Below are positions 20,872 to 31,184 of a stretch of 64,000 nucleotides of DNA, piece after piece (within the stretch, counting starts at the first letter, position 1; each line of letters begins with the position of its first letter). The notes below the pieces were generated by a model, which searched no databases, was not told the origin of the DNA, and saw only the letters and a list, made by a program, of their open reading frames with translations. The position numbers were made by a program, and so were the translations under genes. Source of the DNA: Variovorax sp. J2L1-78 (GTDB lineage: Bacteria > Pseudomonadota > Gammaproteobacteria > Burkholderiales > Burkholderiaceae_C); the NCBI RefSeq assembly GCF_030317205.1, contig NZ_JASZYB010000001.1, positions 124,001-188,000 of the forward strand, given 5' to 3'.

Positions 20872-23778
20872 GTGAGTCCCACCCTGCCAACCCCACGCAC
20901 CGGCTTCAGGCCGCGTGCTTCGTGGGCCGGCGCCGCCGCATTGACGCTGGGCTTCCTGTTCGGAAGCTCGTCCGTCTTCGCGGCCGCACCGCCCGCCAAT
21001 ACCGTCATCGGGAACCAGGCCTCGGCCTCCTACTCGGATGCCGGCGGCAATACGCAGCTGGCCACCTCGAACCTGGTGCAGACCACGGTCCAGCAGGTCG
21101 GCTCCTTCACGCTCGATGCATTCGGCACGGTCACGACCACGGTCGTCAACACGAAGATCGGCGCCGCCGGCTCCATCGTCTACGCGCCGCACGTGCTGAC
21201 CAACACCGGCAACGGCTCGGACACCTTCACGCTCGCGGTCGCCGAAGACGCCACCACGCGCTTCTCGAAGATCGAGGTCTACGCCGATGCCAACGGCGAC
21301 GGCCTGCCGGACGGCACCACGCCGCTGTGCTCGGTCGTGCCCTCGGCCACCTGCAATGTGCCGGCGCAGACCGTGCCGGGCAGCAACGGAACCTTCCAGT
21401 TCGTCGTCGCGTATTCGATCCCCGGCACGGCCACCACGCCGACCGCCCCGTATGCGCTCGCGACCGTGACAGCCACCGCCGGCACACCGGCCCTGTACGC
21501 CCCGGCAAATCTCGTCGCCGCGGACAAGGACCAGGTCAACCTGACCACGTTCGCCGCCTTCAACGCCACCAAGAGCATCGGCATCCCCGCAGTCGCCGGG
21601 CCCGGCGGCGCGGCGTGGCCCACAGCCACGACCGGCGGCCCGCGCTCGTCCTCGGGTGCATGTGCGACGACCTGGTCGGCCGGCCTCGCGTCCAGCGCGA
21701 CCTGCCAATACACGGTCTACACGCTGACTTTCAACAACACCGGCGGCGGCGCGGGCAAGTTCGCGCTGTCGGACACCCTGCCGAGCGGCATGACCTACGT
21801 CGCGGGCTCTGCGGTGTGGAGCAGCGCACCGGGCACGGCCCTGGGCGACGGTGTCGACGGCGACCCGACCGGCATCGACTTCGCGGCCAGCGGCAACACG
21901 CTGAACGCGGTCGTCGCCTCGCTGGGCCAGAACGTCACGCAGACGATCAGCTTCGTGGTGTTGGTCAACAACACCGCGGCGATCGGCACGTCGACCACGA
22001 CCAACACTGCCAAGTACAACCCGACGGATTCGCCGGCCGCCACCTCGACGGCGATCGGCACCGTGGGGTCGAGCACCAACCCGGCGGCCTACACGGTCAC
22101 GGCCAGCTACGGCCTCGCGGTGGGTACGACCCCGTCGACGGCCGCCACTGCGGTCGACACCGTGCCCGGCACGCCCAACGGCACGCCAGCCGACTTGACC
22201 ACGCAGCCGTCGGTGGTTGCTGGCGGCAGCGTGAAGTTCGGGCAGACCGTGTTCAACACCGGCAATGCGCCCGACACCGTCAACCTGACCATCGCCAACG
22301 GCAGCTTCCCGGCCGGGACGAGCTTCCTGTTCTTCGCGGCCGACGGCGTCACGCCGCTGCTCGACACGACCGGTGACGGCGTGCCCGACACCGGCCCGAT
22401 CGCCGCGGGCGGCAGCGTCGCCATCGTGGTGCAGGCCAACGTGCCGGCGAGCGCGGTGGTGGGCAGCGGGCCGTTCGCCGCAGTGGTCACCGGCCGTTCG
22501 TCCGGCGACACGTCCAAGCTCGATGCCACCCGTGACGTCGTCACGGTCGTCATCGGCTCGCTGGTCGACCTGACCAACAGCGCCGCCGGCACCGGTTCGG
22601 GCGCCGTCGCCGGCGGTGACTTGGGCCCGGGCCCGAGCCCGCTGCCGACCACCACCAACACGACGGCGGCCGGTACCGGCACGATCTTCACGCTGTTCGT
22701 CAAGAACAACGACACGGCCGCCAACGGCTACAGCCTGGCGGCCAGCCAGTCGACCAGCTTCCCCGGCACGTTGCCGAGCGGTTGGACCGTCAAGTTCGTG
22801 GCCGCCGGCAGCACCTGCACCGGTGCCGCGCTCACCAGCGTGAGCGTGGCCGCCGGCGCGCAGCAGCAGGTCGATGCCTGCGTCACGCCGCCTGCGACGC
22901 AGACGCCGGTGACGGCCCAGAAGATCTACTTCCAGGTGCAGTCGACCGCGGTCGCCTCGACCGGCGTGCTTGTGACCGACACCAAGCTCGACGCCGTGAC
23001 CGTGGTCGCCGCTGCCACGCTGAGCGCCACGCTGACGCCCAACAACGTCGGCCAGGTCGCCCCTGGCGGCACCGTGGTCTACGCCCACACGCTGACCAAC
23101 ACCGGCAACCAGAGCTGCGGCGCGTACACGCTGACGGCCACGGTGCCGGCGGCCGACGCCACGCTGGGCTGGACCACCTCGATCTACCTCGATGTCAACG
23201 GCGACGGCCAGATCGATGCGGGCGACACGCTGGTGACCGGCCCGCTGGCCGGTCCGCTCGCGGTCGGCGGCGCGCAGAAGCTGCTGGTGCGCGTGTTCGC
23301 GCCGGGCGGCGCCAGCGCCGGTGCCACCGACCTGACGACCGTGACGGCCACCTTCACCGACCCGGCCGCCAACTGCGGCACGCCGACGGCGACCGACCTG
23401 AGCACCGTGATCACCGGCCAGATCCGCGTCCTCAAGACGCAAGCGGCCGACCTCACCTGCGACGGTACGGCCGACGGCGGCGTCTTCGCAGCCACGCCGC
23501 TGTCGCTGAAGCCCGGCCAATGCATCGTCTACCAGGTCAAGGCCACCAACGAAGGCACCTCGCCGGTCACCAACATCGCCATCAACGATGCAGTGCCTGC
23601 GTACACCAGCCTGACCGGTGCCACGCAGCCGGCCAACCAGTGCGTCGCCACCGGTGTGACCGGCACCGCCCTGGCCTACGCCCAGAGCGCCACCGCCGTG
23701 AGCTGCGGCAGCACCGGCAACACCGTGTCACCGAGCGGCAGCGCCACGCTGACCTTCGCGGTGCGCATCAACAACTGA
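20872..23778 (+). CDS. Exported DUF11 repeat surface protein (968 aa)
   Basis: The GTG start at 20872 is fixed by GAGGAG 8 bases upstream and gives a clean signal peptide (about 1-38, ending FAAAPP). The mature part begins with a domain marked by NTVIGNQASASYSD, which recurs in the next gene. A series of beta-sandwich domains with repeated TNTGNGSDTFTL-type DUF11 motifs follows. Three acidic Asp/Asn-rich loops (DANGDGLPDG, DTTGDGVPDTG, DVNGDGQIDAGD) resemble calcium-binding loops. The C-terminal DUF11 domain (about 850-968) is shared with the 2,279-residue protein. Paired cysteines suggest disulphides. Function is not known; a surface fibre or adhesin is likely. There is no LPXTG, autotransporter or T9SS signal. 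Confidence 0.8.
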   Translation: MSPTLPTPRTGFRPRASWAGAAALTLGFLFGSSSVFAAAPPANTVIGNQASASYSDAGGNTQLATSNLVQTTVQQVGSFTLDAFGTVTTTVVNTKIGAAGSIVYAPHVLTNTGNGSDTFTLAVAEDATTRFSKIEVYADANGDGLPDGTTPLCSVVPSATCNVPAQTVPGSNGTFQFVVAYSIPGTATTPTAPYALATVTATAGTPALYAPANLVAADKDQVNLTTFAAFNATKSIGIPAVAGPGGAAWPTATTGGPRSSSGACATTWSAGLASSATCQYTVYTLTFNNTGGGAGKFALSDTLPSGMTYVAGSAVWSSAPGTALGDGVDGDPTGIDFAASGNTLNAVVASLGQNVTQTISFVVLVNNTAAIGTSTTTNTAKYNPTDSPAATSTAIGTVGSSTNPAAYTVTASYGLAVGTTPSTAATAVDTVPGTPNGTPADLTTQPSVVAGGSVKFGQTVFNTGNAPDTVNLTIANGSFPAGTSFLFFAADGVTPLLDTTGDGVPDTGPIAAGGSVAIVVQANVPASAVVGSGPFAAVVTGRSSGDTSKLDATRDVVTVVIGSLVDLTNSAAGTGSGAVAGGDLGPGPSPLPTTTNTTAAGTGTIFTLFVKNNDTAANGYSLAASQSTSFPGTLPSGWTVKFVAAGSTCTGAALTSVSVAAGAQQQVDACVTPPATQTPVTAQKIYFQVQSTAVASTGVLVTDTKLDAVTVVAAATLSATLTPNNVGQVAPGGTVVYAHTLTNTGNQSCGAYTLTATVPAADATLGWTTSIYLDVNGDGQIDAGDTLVTGPLAGPLAVGGAQKLLVRVFAPGGASAGATDLTTVTATFTDPAANCGTPTATDLSTVITGQIRVLKTQAADLTCDGTADGGVFAATPLSLKPGQCIVYQVKATNEGTSPVTNIAINDAVPAYTSLTGATQPANQCVATGVTGTALAYAQSATAVSCGSTGNTVSPSGSATLTFAVRINN

Positions 23779-23792
23779 CGGCTGTTTGAGTC

Positions 23793-23820
23793 GCCGGCAG
23801 ACCTCGGGGTCTGCCGGCTT
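23793..23820 (+). terminator. Terminator-like hairpin after DUF11 gene 2
   Basis: A perfect 11-bp stem (GCCGGCAGACC / GGTCTGCCGGC) with a TCGG loop lies 15 bases after the stop. The tail is only CTTGTG, so termination may be incomplete. Confidence 0.6.
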
Positions 23821-23822
23821 GT

Positions 23823-23859
23823 GCGAAGCGCCGCCCCACGGCGCGCGCTTCGCTTTTTT
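23823..23859 (+). terminator. Second terminator after DUF11 gene 2
   Basis: The stem GCGAAGC/GCTTCGC continues as GCCG/CGGC with a small bulge and is followed by six T residues. Together with the preceding hairpin it should strongly reduce read-through into the giant downstream gene. Confidence 0.7.
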
Positions 23860-23906
23860 CCATTGGCGTCGGGTCGTGTCACCGGCCCGACGCCAGCGGA
23901 AAAAAG
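23853..23906. repeat. 21-nt interrupted inverted repeat before the barrel gene
   Basis: CTTTTTTCC-AT-TGGCGTCGGG (23853-23873) pairs with CCCGACGCCA-GC-GGAAAAAAG (23886-23906). Only the central two positions mismatch, and there is a 12-base loop. It shares its T run with the preceding terminator, so the two hairpins are mutually exclusive. That is the geometry of a terminator/anti-terminator switch. Confidence 0.6.
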
Positions 23907-23957
23907 TCCCTGTGTTCACGGCACTCCGGGGGGAGGGTCGACGGAAGGTCTCTCGGC

Positions 23958-26900
23958 GTGCAATCTCACTCAGACTCAACGAGCCCGTGCTCGCGCCTGT
24001 ACCCGCTGCCGTGGCAGCATCGCCTCGGTGCCGCACTGGTGCTCGGCCTGTCGGCGCTGTTCGGCATGGCCTCGGCCGTGGCCGCGCCGGCCCCGGGCGG
24101 TACCGTGATCCGCAACGTGGCGAAGGCCACCTATGTGCCCTCCGGCTTCGCGCAGACCGAGACCGCGAGCTCCAACGGCGTCGTCGCCAATGTGCTGCCG
24201 GTCGAGGCGCTGGTGCTCACGCAGGACCAGTCCGTGAACCGTCCGCCGGCGACCGTGGTCACGCTGAACCACCTGCTGACCAACACCGGCAACGTGCCGT
24301 CGCGCTACAGCTTGGCCTTCGCCAACAACGGCAGCGGCTGCGCAGCCGACACGCTCGACCTGTCGGCGCTGCGGCTGGTGCGCGACCTCAACAACAACGG
24401 CGTGGTCGATGCGGCCGACCCGGTGCTGCCGCTGGGCACCGTCGGCGCGCTGGCGCTGGAGCCGGGCGAGACGGCGTCGCTGCTGGTGCAGGGCACCATC
24501 CCGGCGACGGCCACCGGCAGCGCCTGCGTCGTGCTCGGTGCGACCACGGCGCTGCAAAACCTCCAGGCGAGCAATCGCGACGTCGTCACCGTCGGCGACG
24601 TCGCCGTCATCGCCCTCGTCAAATCGGCGAGTTACCCCGGCCACGTGGTGCCGGGCCAGACGCGCATCGACTTCGCCGTGACCGGCACCAACATCGGCGC
24701 ACGCGATGCGGTGCCCGGCAACACGGCCGCGCCCGCGGGCACGCCGGTACTGGTCAACGGCGTGCCGACCGCCCTGGTGCTGGTGCGCGACGTGGTGCCC
24801 ACCGGCACGCAGTACCTGGTCGGCACGCTGCAGAGCACGGCGGCCGGCGCGGTGCGCCTGTTCCGGCTGCCGGGCGACGCGCCCTTCAGCTACCGCACCA
24901 GCGACGATGCGGCGGCCGTCGAAGTCGCCATCGGCCTGCCGACGGCGGTGGCGCGCAATGCCTCGGTCGCGATGCAGTTCGCGGTGCAGGTCAAGGCCGA
25001 CCAGAGCGGCGACATCCGCAACGCCGCGCAGAGCTACTACGGCGACGGCACGGGGCCGGCGGTGTCGCAGTCGAACACCGTGCTCATCCCCACCAGCCAG
25101 AGCCGCATGGGCGTGGCCAAGTCGGCATCGGCGCCGCAGGTCAACCGCGGCGCCGACGGCCAGCTCGACGGCACGGCCACCGTGCGCTTCAGTGTGAACG
25201 TGCGCAACTACGGCGCGGTGTGGCTCTACGGCGTGCAGGCGGCCGACCTGCTGGAAGGCGCGGGCGCGACACAGTTCGGCAGCTACACCCCCGCCGCGGT
25301 GCCGGGCGCTCACCAGTACACGGTGGTCGCCGGTTCGCTGCGCATCGCAAGCGACCAGGGCAATGGCGTGAGCGGCACCGTGGCCGTGGTCAACGGTGCG
25401 TTCACCGGCACGGCATCGACGCAGAACCTGCTGGCGCCCGGCGCGGTGCTGCCGGTGGGCGCGCAGCTCACGGTGCAGTTCGATGTGCGGGTCAACCTCA
25501 CGGGCCGTACCGGCACGCTCTACAACAGCGTGCGTTCGCAGGGCGCGCTCACGCCGGACGGTGTGCCGGTCGCCTTCGACGATTCGGTCGACGGCGCGAA
25601 CCCCGACCCCGATGGCGACGGCAACCCGAACAACAACGCTGCTCCCACACCGGTGTCGCTGCAGCTGCCGGCCCTGACGCTGGTCAAGAGCGCCTCGCTG
25701 CCGCGGCGGGCCGGGCCGGGCGTCTACGAGATCGACTACCGGCTGCTGGTGACCAACACCGGCGCGGGTGTGGCGCCGAACGTGCGCGTGATCGACAACC
25801 TCAACTGCACCTTCGACATGGACAAGGCCGATGGCCAGGTCGCGTCGTGGGAACTCTCGGCCGCACCGACGGTGCGCAGCGGTCTGCTCAACCCGGCCGG
25901 CAGCTTCACCGGCCGGGCCGCCTGCAACCGCGGCGCACTGGCGAGCGCCGACGCCTTCGACCTGCCGACCGAGGTCGCACTCAGCCTCACCGACGGCAGT
26001 CGCGCGCTGCTGCCGGGCCAGAGCGAGGAGATCCGCTTCAGCGTGCGCATCACCGAGAAGCCGGCCGCCATCGGCAAGCGCCTGGCCGTCACCAACAAGG
26101 CCTGGGCCGCGGCCTTCGAGCAGAACGCCATCAACCTCACGCCGGCGATGCTGGTGGCCGCCAGCGCCCACAGCGTGCAGTCGCTGCTGGCCGACCCGCA
26201 GGGCACGGTCTACAACGCGGTCACGCGCGCGCCGGTGGCCGGCGCGGTGGTCACCTTCACGCGCGCGGCCTGCAGCGCGGGGCCGGTCGCGCCGCTGACG
26301 GCCGCCGACATCTTCGGCGCCGCGTCGGGGACCTACACGGTGAACGCCAACGGCAGCATCTCGATGACCACGGGCGCAGACGGCAGCTACCAGTTCTTCC
26401 TGCAGTCGCCGCCGGTCACGGGCCTGTGCACCTACACGCTCGGCGTGGTGCCGCCGGCGGGCAGCGGCTACGTGGCGCCGTCGCAGCTCATCCCGGTCAC
26501 GCCCGGCACCTTCGCCGCCTGCAGCCCCGTCGCGCCCAACGCCGCGCCGCCGCAGGGCGCCGACCCGACGACGCACTACGCCCGCGTCAACGCGGGCTTC
26601 GACGCCGCGGGCGCCGCCTGCGACGTGACGCACAACCACATCCCGCTCGACCCGGGCAACATCCTCGGCCTGGTGCTGCGCAAGGACGGCAGCAAGCGGC
26701 AGGCCGAGTTCGGCGACTTCATCGACTACGCGCTGACGGTGACCAACAAGACCGGCGTGCCGATCACCGGCGTCACTTTCGACGATCGCTTGCCGCCCGG
26801 CTTCGCCTACGTGGCGAACAGCGCGCGGCTCAACGGCGCGGCCACCGGCAACCCGACGGGTGGCGCCGGGCCCCAGCTGGTCTTCAGCTACCCGACGCTG

Positions 26901-29900
26901 ACGCTCGGCATCGACCAGACGGCCATGGTGCGCTACCGCGTGCGCATTGGCGTCGGCGCGCCGACCAACGGCGATGCGGTGAACCGGGCGCGCGCGATCG
27001 CGGGGCCGCTGCAGTCGAACCTGGCGAACTGGACGGTGCGCGTGAGCGGCGGCGTGTTCTCCGACGAAGCCTTCCTGTTCGGCAAGGTCTACATGGACTG
27101 CAAGCGCGACGGCCGGCAGGACGGCGTCGACGAGATCGGCATTCCCGGTGTGCGCCTCTACATGGAAGACGGCACCCACGCCATCACCGACATCGAAGGC
27201 AAGTGGAGCCTCTACGGCCTGAAGCCGATCACGCACGTGATACGCGTCGACCCCACCACGCTGCCGGCCGGCGCGCGGATGGAGGTGCTCGACAACCGCC
27301 ATTCGGGCAGCCCCGAAAGCCGTTTCGTCGACCTCAAGAAGGGCGAGTTCCACAAGGCCAACTTCATCGTCACGAACTGCGACGACCCCGCCGTGGCCGC
27401 CGACGTGGCGGCACGGCGCGCGGCCATCGCGGCGCTGCCCGACACCGAGGCCGAAGCCCAGGTGCGGCTGCGGCTCGACCCCGAGAACACTATCGTCGCC
27501 GTCAATCGTTCGGTGGCCCAGCCGGCCAGCGGCCAGGCGCTCGCCGGCGGCGGCGTGGGCAGCACGACCACCACCTCGGGACCGCTGATCGCCATGCCCG
27601 CCGCGGCGGCCAATGCCAGCAGCTTCGTCGGTGCCGCGGCCGGCAGCCTGAGCGGCACACTGGGCAGCACCGCCACATCGTCGGCGACGGCCGCTGCGCC
27701 GGCGGGCAGCCTGTTCGCCGCGCTCAACGGCCTGCCGGCCACCGCGCAGTCCACGCTCGCGCGGCGCAGCGCGCCGTTGCTGCCGCAGGCTGCGCCCAGC
27801 CCGATCGAGCTCGAGGCCTTGCTGCCGCAGCTGGGCGACAACACGCTCAGCTTCATCGACTTGAAGGACGGCGACACGGTGCCCGGCCCCTCGATCAACG
27901 TGCGGGTCAAGGGCGCGGCGGGCGTGGCCTTGCGGCTGTCGGTCGACGGCCAGGCGCTGGACGAACGCCGCGTCGGCAAGAAGACGCAGCTGCCGTCGAA
28001 GGCCCTCGGTGCGTGGGAATACATCGGCGTGGCGCTGCAGCCCGGTCGCAATCGCCTGACGCTCGAAGCGGTCGACGACTTCGGCAACGTGCGCGGCGGC
28101 GCGCAGCAGATCACGGTGGTCGCGCCCGACAAGCTCGGCGCCATCGACATCGCGCTGCCCGAGGTGGCGCGTGCCGACCTGCGCACGCCGGTGGCCGTCA
28201 AGGTGCGCCTCACCGATGCGGCCGGCGTGCCCGTCACCGCGCGCACGCAGCTCACGCTGGAGGCCGACCGCGGCCGCTGGCTCGACGAGGACCTGAACCC
28301 CGCCGAGCCCGGCACGCAGGTCTTCATGGATGGCGGCGTGGCCGACTTCCGTCTGGTGCCGCCGGGCGAGCCAGGTGATGTGCGCCTGCGCGTGAGCGCA
28401 GGCACCTTCGTGAAGGAAGTGCGCCTCGCGCTGCTGCCCGAGATGCGCCCGATGCTGGCCGTCGGCATCGTCGAAGGCGTGCTCGACTTCACCCAGCGCG
28501 GCGGTGTGCCGCTCGGTGCGATGCCCGCCGGTGCGGCCTTCGAGAGCGAGCTGACGGGCCTCACGGACAACCACGACAACCACCGCGCTGCCGGCCGTGC
28601 CGCCTTCTTCCTGAAAGGCACCGTCAAGGGCGAGTACCTGCTGACCGCCGCCTACGACTCCGACAAGACGCGCGACGACCGGCTGTTCCGCGACATCCGG
28701 TCCGACGAGTTCTACCCCGTCTACGGCGACTCGTCGGTCAAGGGCTTCGACGCGCAGAGCACGCAGAAGCTGTACGTGCGCATCGACAAGAACCGCTCCT
28801 ACCTGCTGTACGGCGACTTCACCACCGCCAGCAGCACCGAGGTGCGCAACCTGAGCCAGAGCAACCGGTCGCTCACCGGCTTGAAGCATGTCTATGAAGA
28901 CGCCAACGTGCGCACTACCACGTATGCCTCGCGCACCACGCAGACGCAGCAGGTTGAGGAGTTCCGCGCGGTGGGCACCTCGGGCCCGTACTACCTGAGC
29001 GCCGGTGGCGGCGCGTTCGTCGAGAACAGCGAGCAGGTCGAGATCGTGGTGCGCGACCGCGGCCAGCCGAACCTCGTGCTGCAGCGCACGGCGGTCGAGC
29101 GCTACGTCGACTACACGATCGAGCCGTTCACGCGGCGCGTGCTGTTCACCCATGCGATCGCCTCGGTCGATGCCAACCTCAACCCGCAGTCGATCCGCAT
29201 CACCTACGAGGTCGACAGCGGCGGACCGAAGTTCACCGTGGCCGGCACCGATGTGCAGGCCAAGGTCGGCGAGCGGCTGCAGCTCGGCGTGGTCGCCAGC
29301 ACCGACGAGAACCCCGAGAACCGCCGCAAGCTGGGTGCGTTGACGGCCGTGGCGCGCGTCGGCGACAACACCACGGTGGCTGCCGAAGTCGTGCGCACCG
29401 AGTCCGACGAAAAGGGCAGCGGCCACGGGGCGCGGGCCGAGCTGCGCCACCAGACCGAGCAGCTCGCCGTGGTGGCGCTCGCGAGCAAGACCAGCGACGG
29501 TTTCGACAACCCCGGCGCGAGCTTCTCGGCCGGCCGCACCGAGGCCGCCACCCGGGCCGAATACAAGGTCGACCCGCGCACCGCGGTGCGCGGCGAGCTG
29601 CTCTACAGCCAGGACGCCTTGCTCGACGGCGACCGCAAAAGCGCCACCGTGAGCCTGCAGCAGAAACTCGGCGACGCGATGGTGGCGGAGGTCGGTATGC
29701 GCCATGGCCAGAGCAACACCGCCATGGGCACCAGCGCGGGCTTCGACTATGGCCAGATTTCGACCTACAACGGCCAGCTCGGCAGCAACGTGAACGCCAA
29801 CAACGTCACCGCGCTGGGGGCGGCCGCCACGGCCAACGCCGAGCGCGAAAGCCTGACGACGGTGCGTGCGCGTCTGTCGACGCAGGTGCCCGGGCTGCCG

Positions 29901-31184
29901 CAGGCGCAGGTCTTCGTCGAAGGCGAGCAGGACGTGCATGCGTCCGACCGCCACGCGCTGGCCATCGGCGGCAACGTCGCGGTGACCGACAAGACACGCG
30001 TCTACGGCCGCTACGAGCTGGTCTCCGGACTGCAGGTGCTGGACGCCGCACAGTCGAACAACGTCGGCGTGCTGGGCATCGAGAGCAGCTACATGGAAGG
30101 CGGGCGTGTGTACAACGAGTACCGCCTGGCCGACACGCTGGACGGCCGCGCCGCGCAGGCCGCCACCGGCGTGCGCAACACGGTCAAGCTCACCGATCGC
30201 CTGCGCCTGACGGGTGGCCTCGAGCACACGCGCCAGATGGGCGGCTACGACAACCATGCGAACAGCGGCAACGGCTACGCGGGCGGCCTCGGCCAGTCCA
30301 CGGCCGTCACGGGCGGCCTGGAGTACCTCGACGACCGGGTCAAGGCCAGCGGCATCGTCGAAGGCCGCAAGGGCGACGACGCCGACACGCGACTCGTGAG
30401 CGCCGGCGTCGGCTACAAGATCGACCCGTCATGGAGCCTGCTGGCACGCAGCGTCGTGAGCGACAGCGAAGGGCAGGGCAGCAATGGCGGCAACGAGCGG
30501 CACCTGCAGCGCCACCAGGTCGGCGTGGCCTACCGGCCGGTCGACACCGACAGTTGGAATGCGCTGGCCCGCTACGAGCACCGGTCGGAACGCATCGTGG
30601 GTGCGGGGAACACGGCGGGTGCGCTGTCCGGCGGCAGCGTCTTCGGCGCCGACTACGGCAACGCGTCGCTGCCCGGCACCACCAGCGCCGACATCGTCTC
30701 GGCCCATCTCAACTTCAACCCCGAACGCGGCCGCGTCGTCACCGCGCGCTACGCGGCCAAGGTCTCGCGTGCCGACGATGGCGAGCTCGCCAGCCGCTAC
30801 TGGGCGCACCTGCTGCAGGGCCGCTACACGCAGGACCTGAACCGCGACTGGGACATCGGCCTGCAGGCCGGCCTGCTGTACGGCAAGGGCGGCGCACTGC
30901 AACGCACGGCCGGCATCGAACTGGGCTACCAGCTCACCAGGGACCTGTGGGTGTCGGCGGGCTACAACGTCGTGGGCCTGCGTGACCGCGACCTGACAGC
31001 CAACGAATACACCAGCAAGGGCGCCTACATCCGCCTGCGCTTCAAGTTCGACGAGACCGGGCTGGGCTTGGCGCCGGCCGGCGCCGCGGACGCCACGCGC
31101 ACGAACATTTCCCCACCATCGCAGACGACCATGCCCGCACCCGACACCCTGCCCGCCACGACGACCGACGGGGTGACGCGATGA
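23958..31184 (+). CDS. Giant DUF11 protein with C-terminal outer-membrane barrel (2,408 aa)
   Basis: GTG start with GGAAGG 9 bases upstream. Signal peptide 1-43 ends SAVAA. The N-terminal domain GGTVIRNVAKATY matches that of the previous gene. Several DUF11 domains follow to about residue 1030, then an SdrD_B/CNA-B-like module at about 1040 (GKVYMDCKRDG...DEIGIPGVRLYMEDG), a low-complexity Ala/Ser linker near 1200-1290, and Ig-like domains to about 1510. From about 1528 to 2368 the sequence alternates polar and hydrophobic residues with many aromatic strand ends (YPVYGDSSVKG, YLLYGDFTT, AYIRLRFKF), as in a large outer-membrane beta barrel. A 40-residue polar tail follows. It may anchor or export its neighbours; that is inference. 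The stop overlaps the next ATG (ATGA). Confidence 0.8.
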   Translation: MQSHSDSTSPCSRLYPLPWQHRLGAALVLGLSALFGMASAVAAPAPGGTVIRNVAKATYVPSGFAQTETASSNGVVANVLPVEALVLTQDQSVNRPPATVVTLNHLLTNTGNVPSRYSLAFANNGSGCAADTLDLSALRLVRDLNNNGVVDAADPVLPLGTVGALALEPGETASLLVQGTIPATATGSACVVLGATTALQNLQASNRDVVTVGDVAVIALVKSASYPGHVVPGQTRIDFAVTGTNIGARDAVPGNTAAPAGTPVLVNGVPTALVLVRDVVPTGTQYLVGTLQSTAAGAVRLFRLPGDAPFSYRTSDDAAAVEVAIGLPTAVARNASVAMQFAVQVKADQSGDIRNAAQSYYGDGTGPAVSQSNTVLIPTSQSRMGVAKSASAPQVNRGADGQLDGTATVRFSVNVRNYGAVWLYGVQAADLLEGAGATQFGSYTPAAVPGAHQYTVVAGSLRIASDQGNGVSGTVAVVNGAFTGTASTQNLLAPGAVLPVGAQLTVQFDVRVNLTGRTGTLYNSVRSQGALTPDGVPVAFDDSVDGANPDPDGDGNPNNNAAPTPVSLQLPALTLVKSASLPRRAGPGVYEIDYRLLVTNTGAGVAPNVRVIDNLNCTFDMDKADGQVASWELSAAPTVRSGLLNPAGSFTGRAACNRGALASADAFDLPTEVALSLTDGSRALLPGQSEEIRFSVRITEKPAAIGKRLAVTNKAWAAAFEQNAINLTPAMLVAASAHSVQSLLADPQGTVYNAVTRAPVAGAVVTFTRAACSAGPVAPLTAADIFGAASGTYTVNANGSISMTTGADGSYQFFLQSPPVTGLCTYTLGVVPPAGSGYVAPSQLIPVTPGTFAACSPVAPNAAPPQGADPTTHYARVNAGFDAAGAACDVTHNHIPLDPGNILGLVLRKDGSKRQAEFGDFIDYALTVTNKTGVPITGVTFDDRLPPGFAYVANSARLNGAATGNPTGGAGPQLVFSYPTLTLGIDQTAMVRYRVRIGVGAPTNGDAVNRARAIAGPLQSNLANWTVRVSGGVFSDEAFLFGKVYMDCKRDGRQDGVDEIGIPGVRLYMEDGTHAITDIEGKWSLYGLKPITHVIRVDPTTLPAGARMEVLDNRHSGSPESRFVDLKKGEFHKANFIVTNCDDPAVAADVAARRAAIAALPDTEAEAQVRLRLDPENTIVAVNRSVAQPASGQALAGGGVGSTTTTSGPLIAMPAAAANASSFVGAAAGSLSGTLGSTATSSATAAAPAGSLFAALNGLPATAQSTLARRSAPLLPQAAPSPIELEALLPQLGDNTLSFIDLKDGDTVPGPSINVRVKGAAGVALRLSVDGQALDERRVGKKTQLPSKALGAWEYIGVALQPGRNRLTLEAVDDFGNVRGGAQQITVVAPDKLGAIDIALPEVARADLRTPVAVKVRLTDAAGVPVTARTQLTLEADRGRWLDEDLNPAEPGTQVFMDGGVADFRLVPPGEPGDVRLRVSAGTFVKEVRLALLPEMRPMLAVGIVEGVLDFTQRGGVPLGAMPAGAAFESELTGLTDNHDNHRAAGRAAFFLKGTVKGEYLLTAAYDSDKTRDDRLFRDIRSDEFYPVYGDSSVKGFDAQSTQKLYVRIDKNRSYLLYGDFTTASSTEVRNLSQSNRSLTGLKHVYEDANVRTTTYASRTTQTQQVEEFRAVGTSGPYYLSAGGGAFVENSEQVEIVVRDRGQPNLVLQRTAVERYVDYTIEPFTRRVLFTHAIASVDANLNPQSIRITYEVDSGGPKFTVAGTDVQAKVGERLQLGVVASTDENPENRRKLGALTAVARVGDNTTVAAEVVRTESDEKGSGHGARAELRHQTEQLAVVALASKTSDGFDNPGASFSAGRTEAATRAEYKVDPRTAVRGELLYSQDALLDGDRKSATVSLQQKLGDAMVAEVGMRHGQSNTAMGTSAGFDYGQISTYNGQLGSNVNANNVTALGAAATANAERESLTTVRARLSTQVPGLPQAQVFVEGEQDVHASDRHALAIGGNVAVTDKTRVYGRYELVSGLQVLDAAQSNNVGVLGIESSYMEGGRVYNEYRLADTLDGRAAQAATGVRNTVKLTDRLRLTGGLEHTRQMGGYDNHANSGNGYAGGLGQSTAVTGGLEYLDDRVKASGIVEGRKGDDADTRLVSAGVGYKIDPSWSLLARSVVSDSEGQGSNGGNERHLQRHQVGVAYRPVDTDSWNALARYEHRSERIVGAGNTAGALSGGSVFGADYGNASLPGTTSADIVSAHLNFNPERGRVVTARYAAKVSRADDGELASRYWAHLLQGRYTQDLNRDWDIGLQAGLLYGKGGALQRTAGIELGYQLTRDLWVSAGYNVVGLRDRDLTANEYTSKGAYIRLRFKFDETGLGLAPAGAADATRTNISPPSQTTMPAPDTLPATTTDGVTR

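Noticed and set aside
23786..28378. A 1,530-codon plus-strand frame overlapping the same gene
   Set aside because: Arg/Gly/Pro-rich low-complexity translation in a shifted frame, with no domains. A shadow of the real gene.
23976..30257. A 2,093-codon open frame on the minus strand opposite the 2,408-residue protein
   Set aside because: Its composition is His/Arg/Ala-rich without domain structure. It is the mirror effect of GC-rich codon use in the plus-strand gene, which has a signal peptide, clear domains and a ribosome-binding site.
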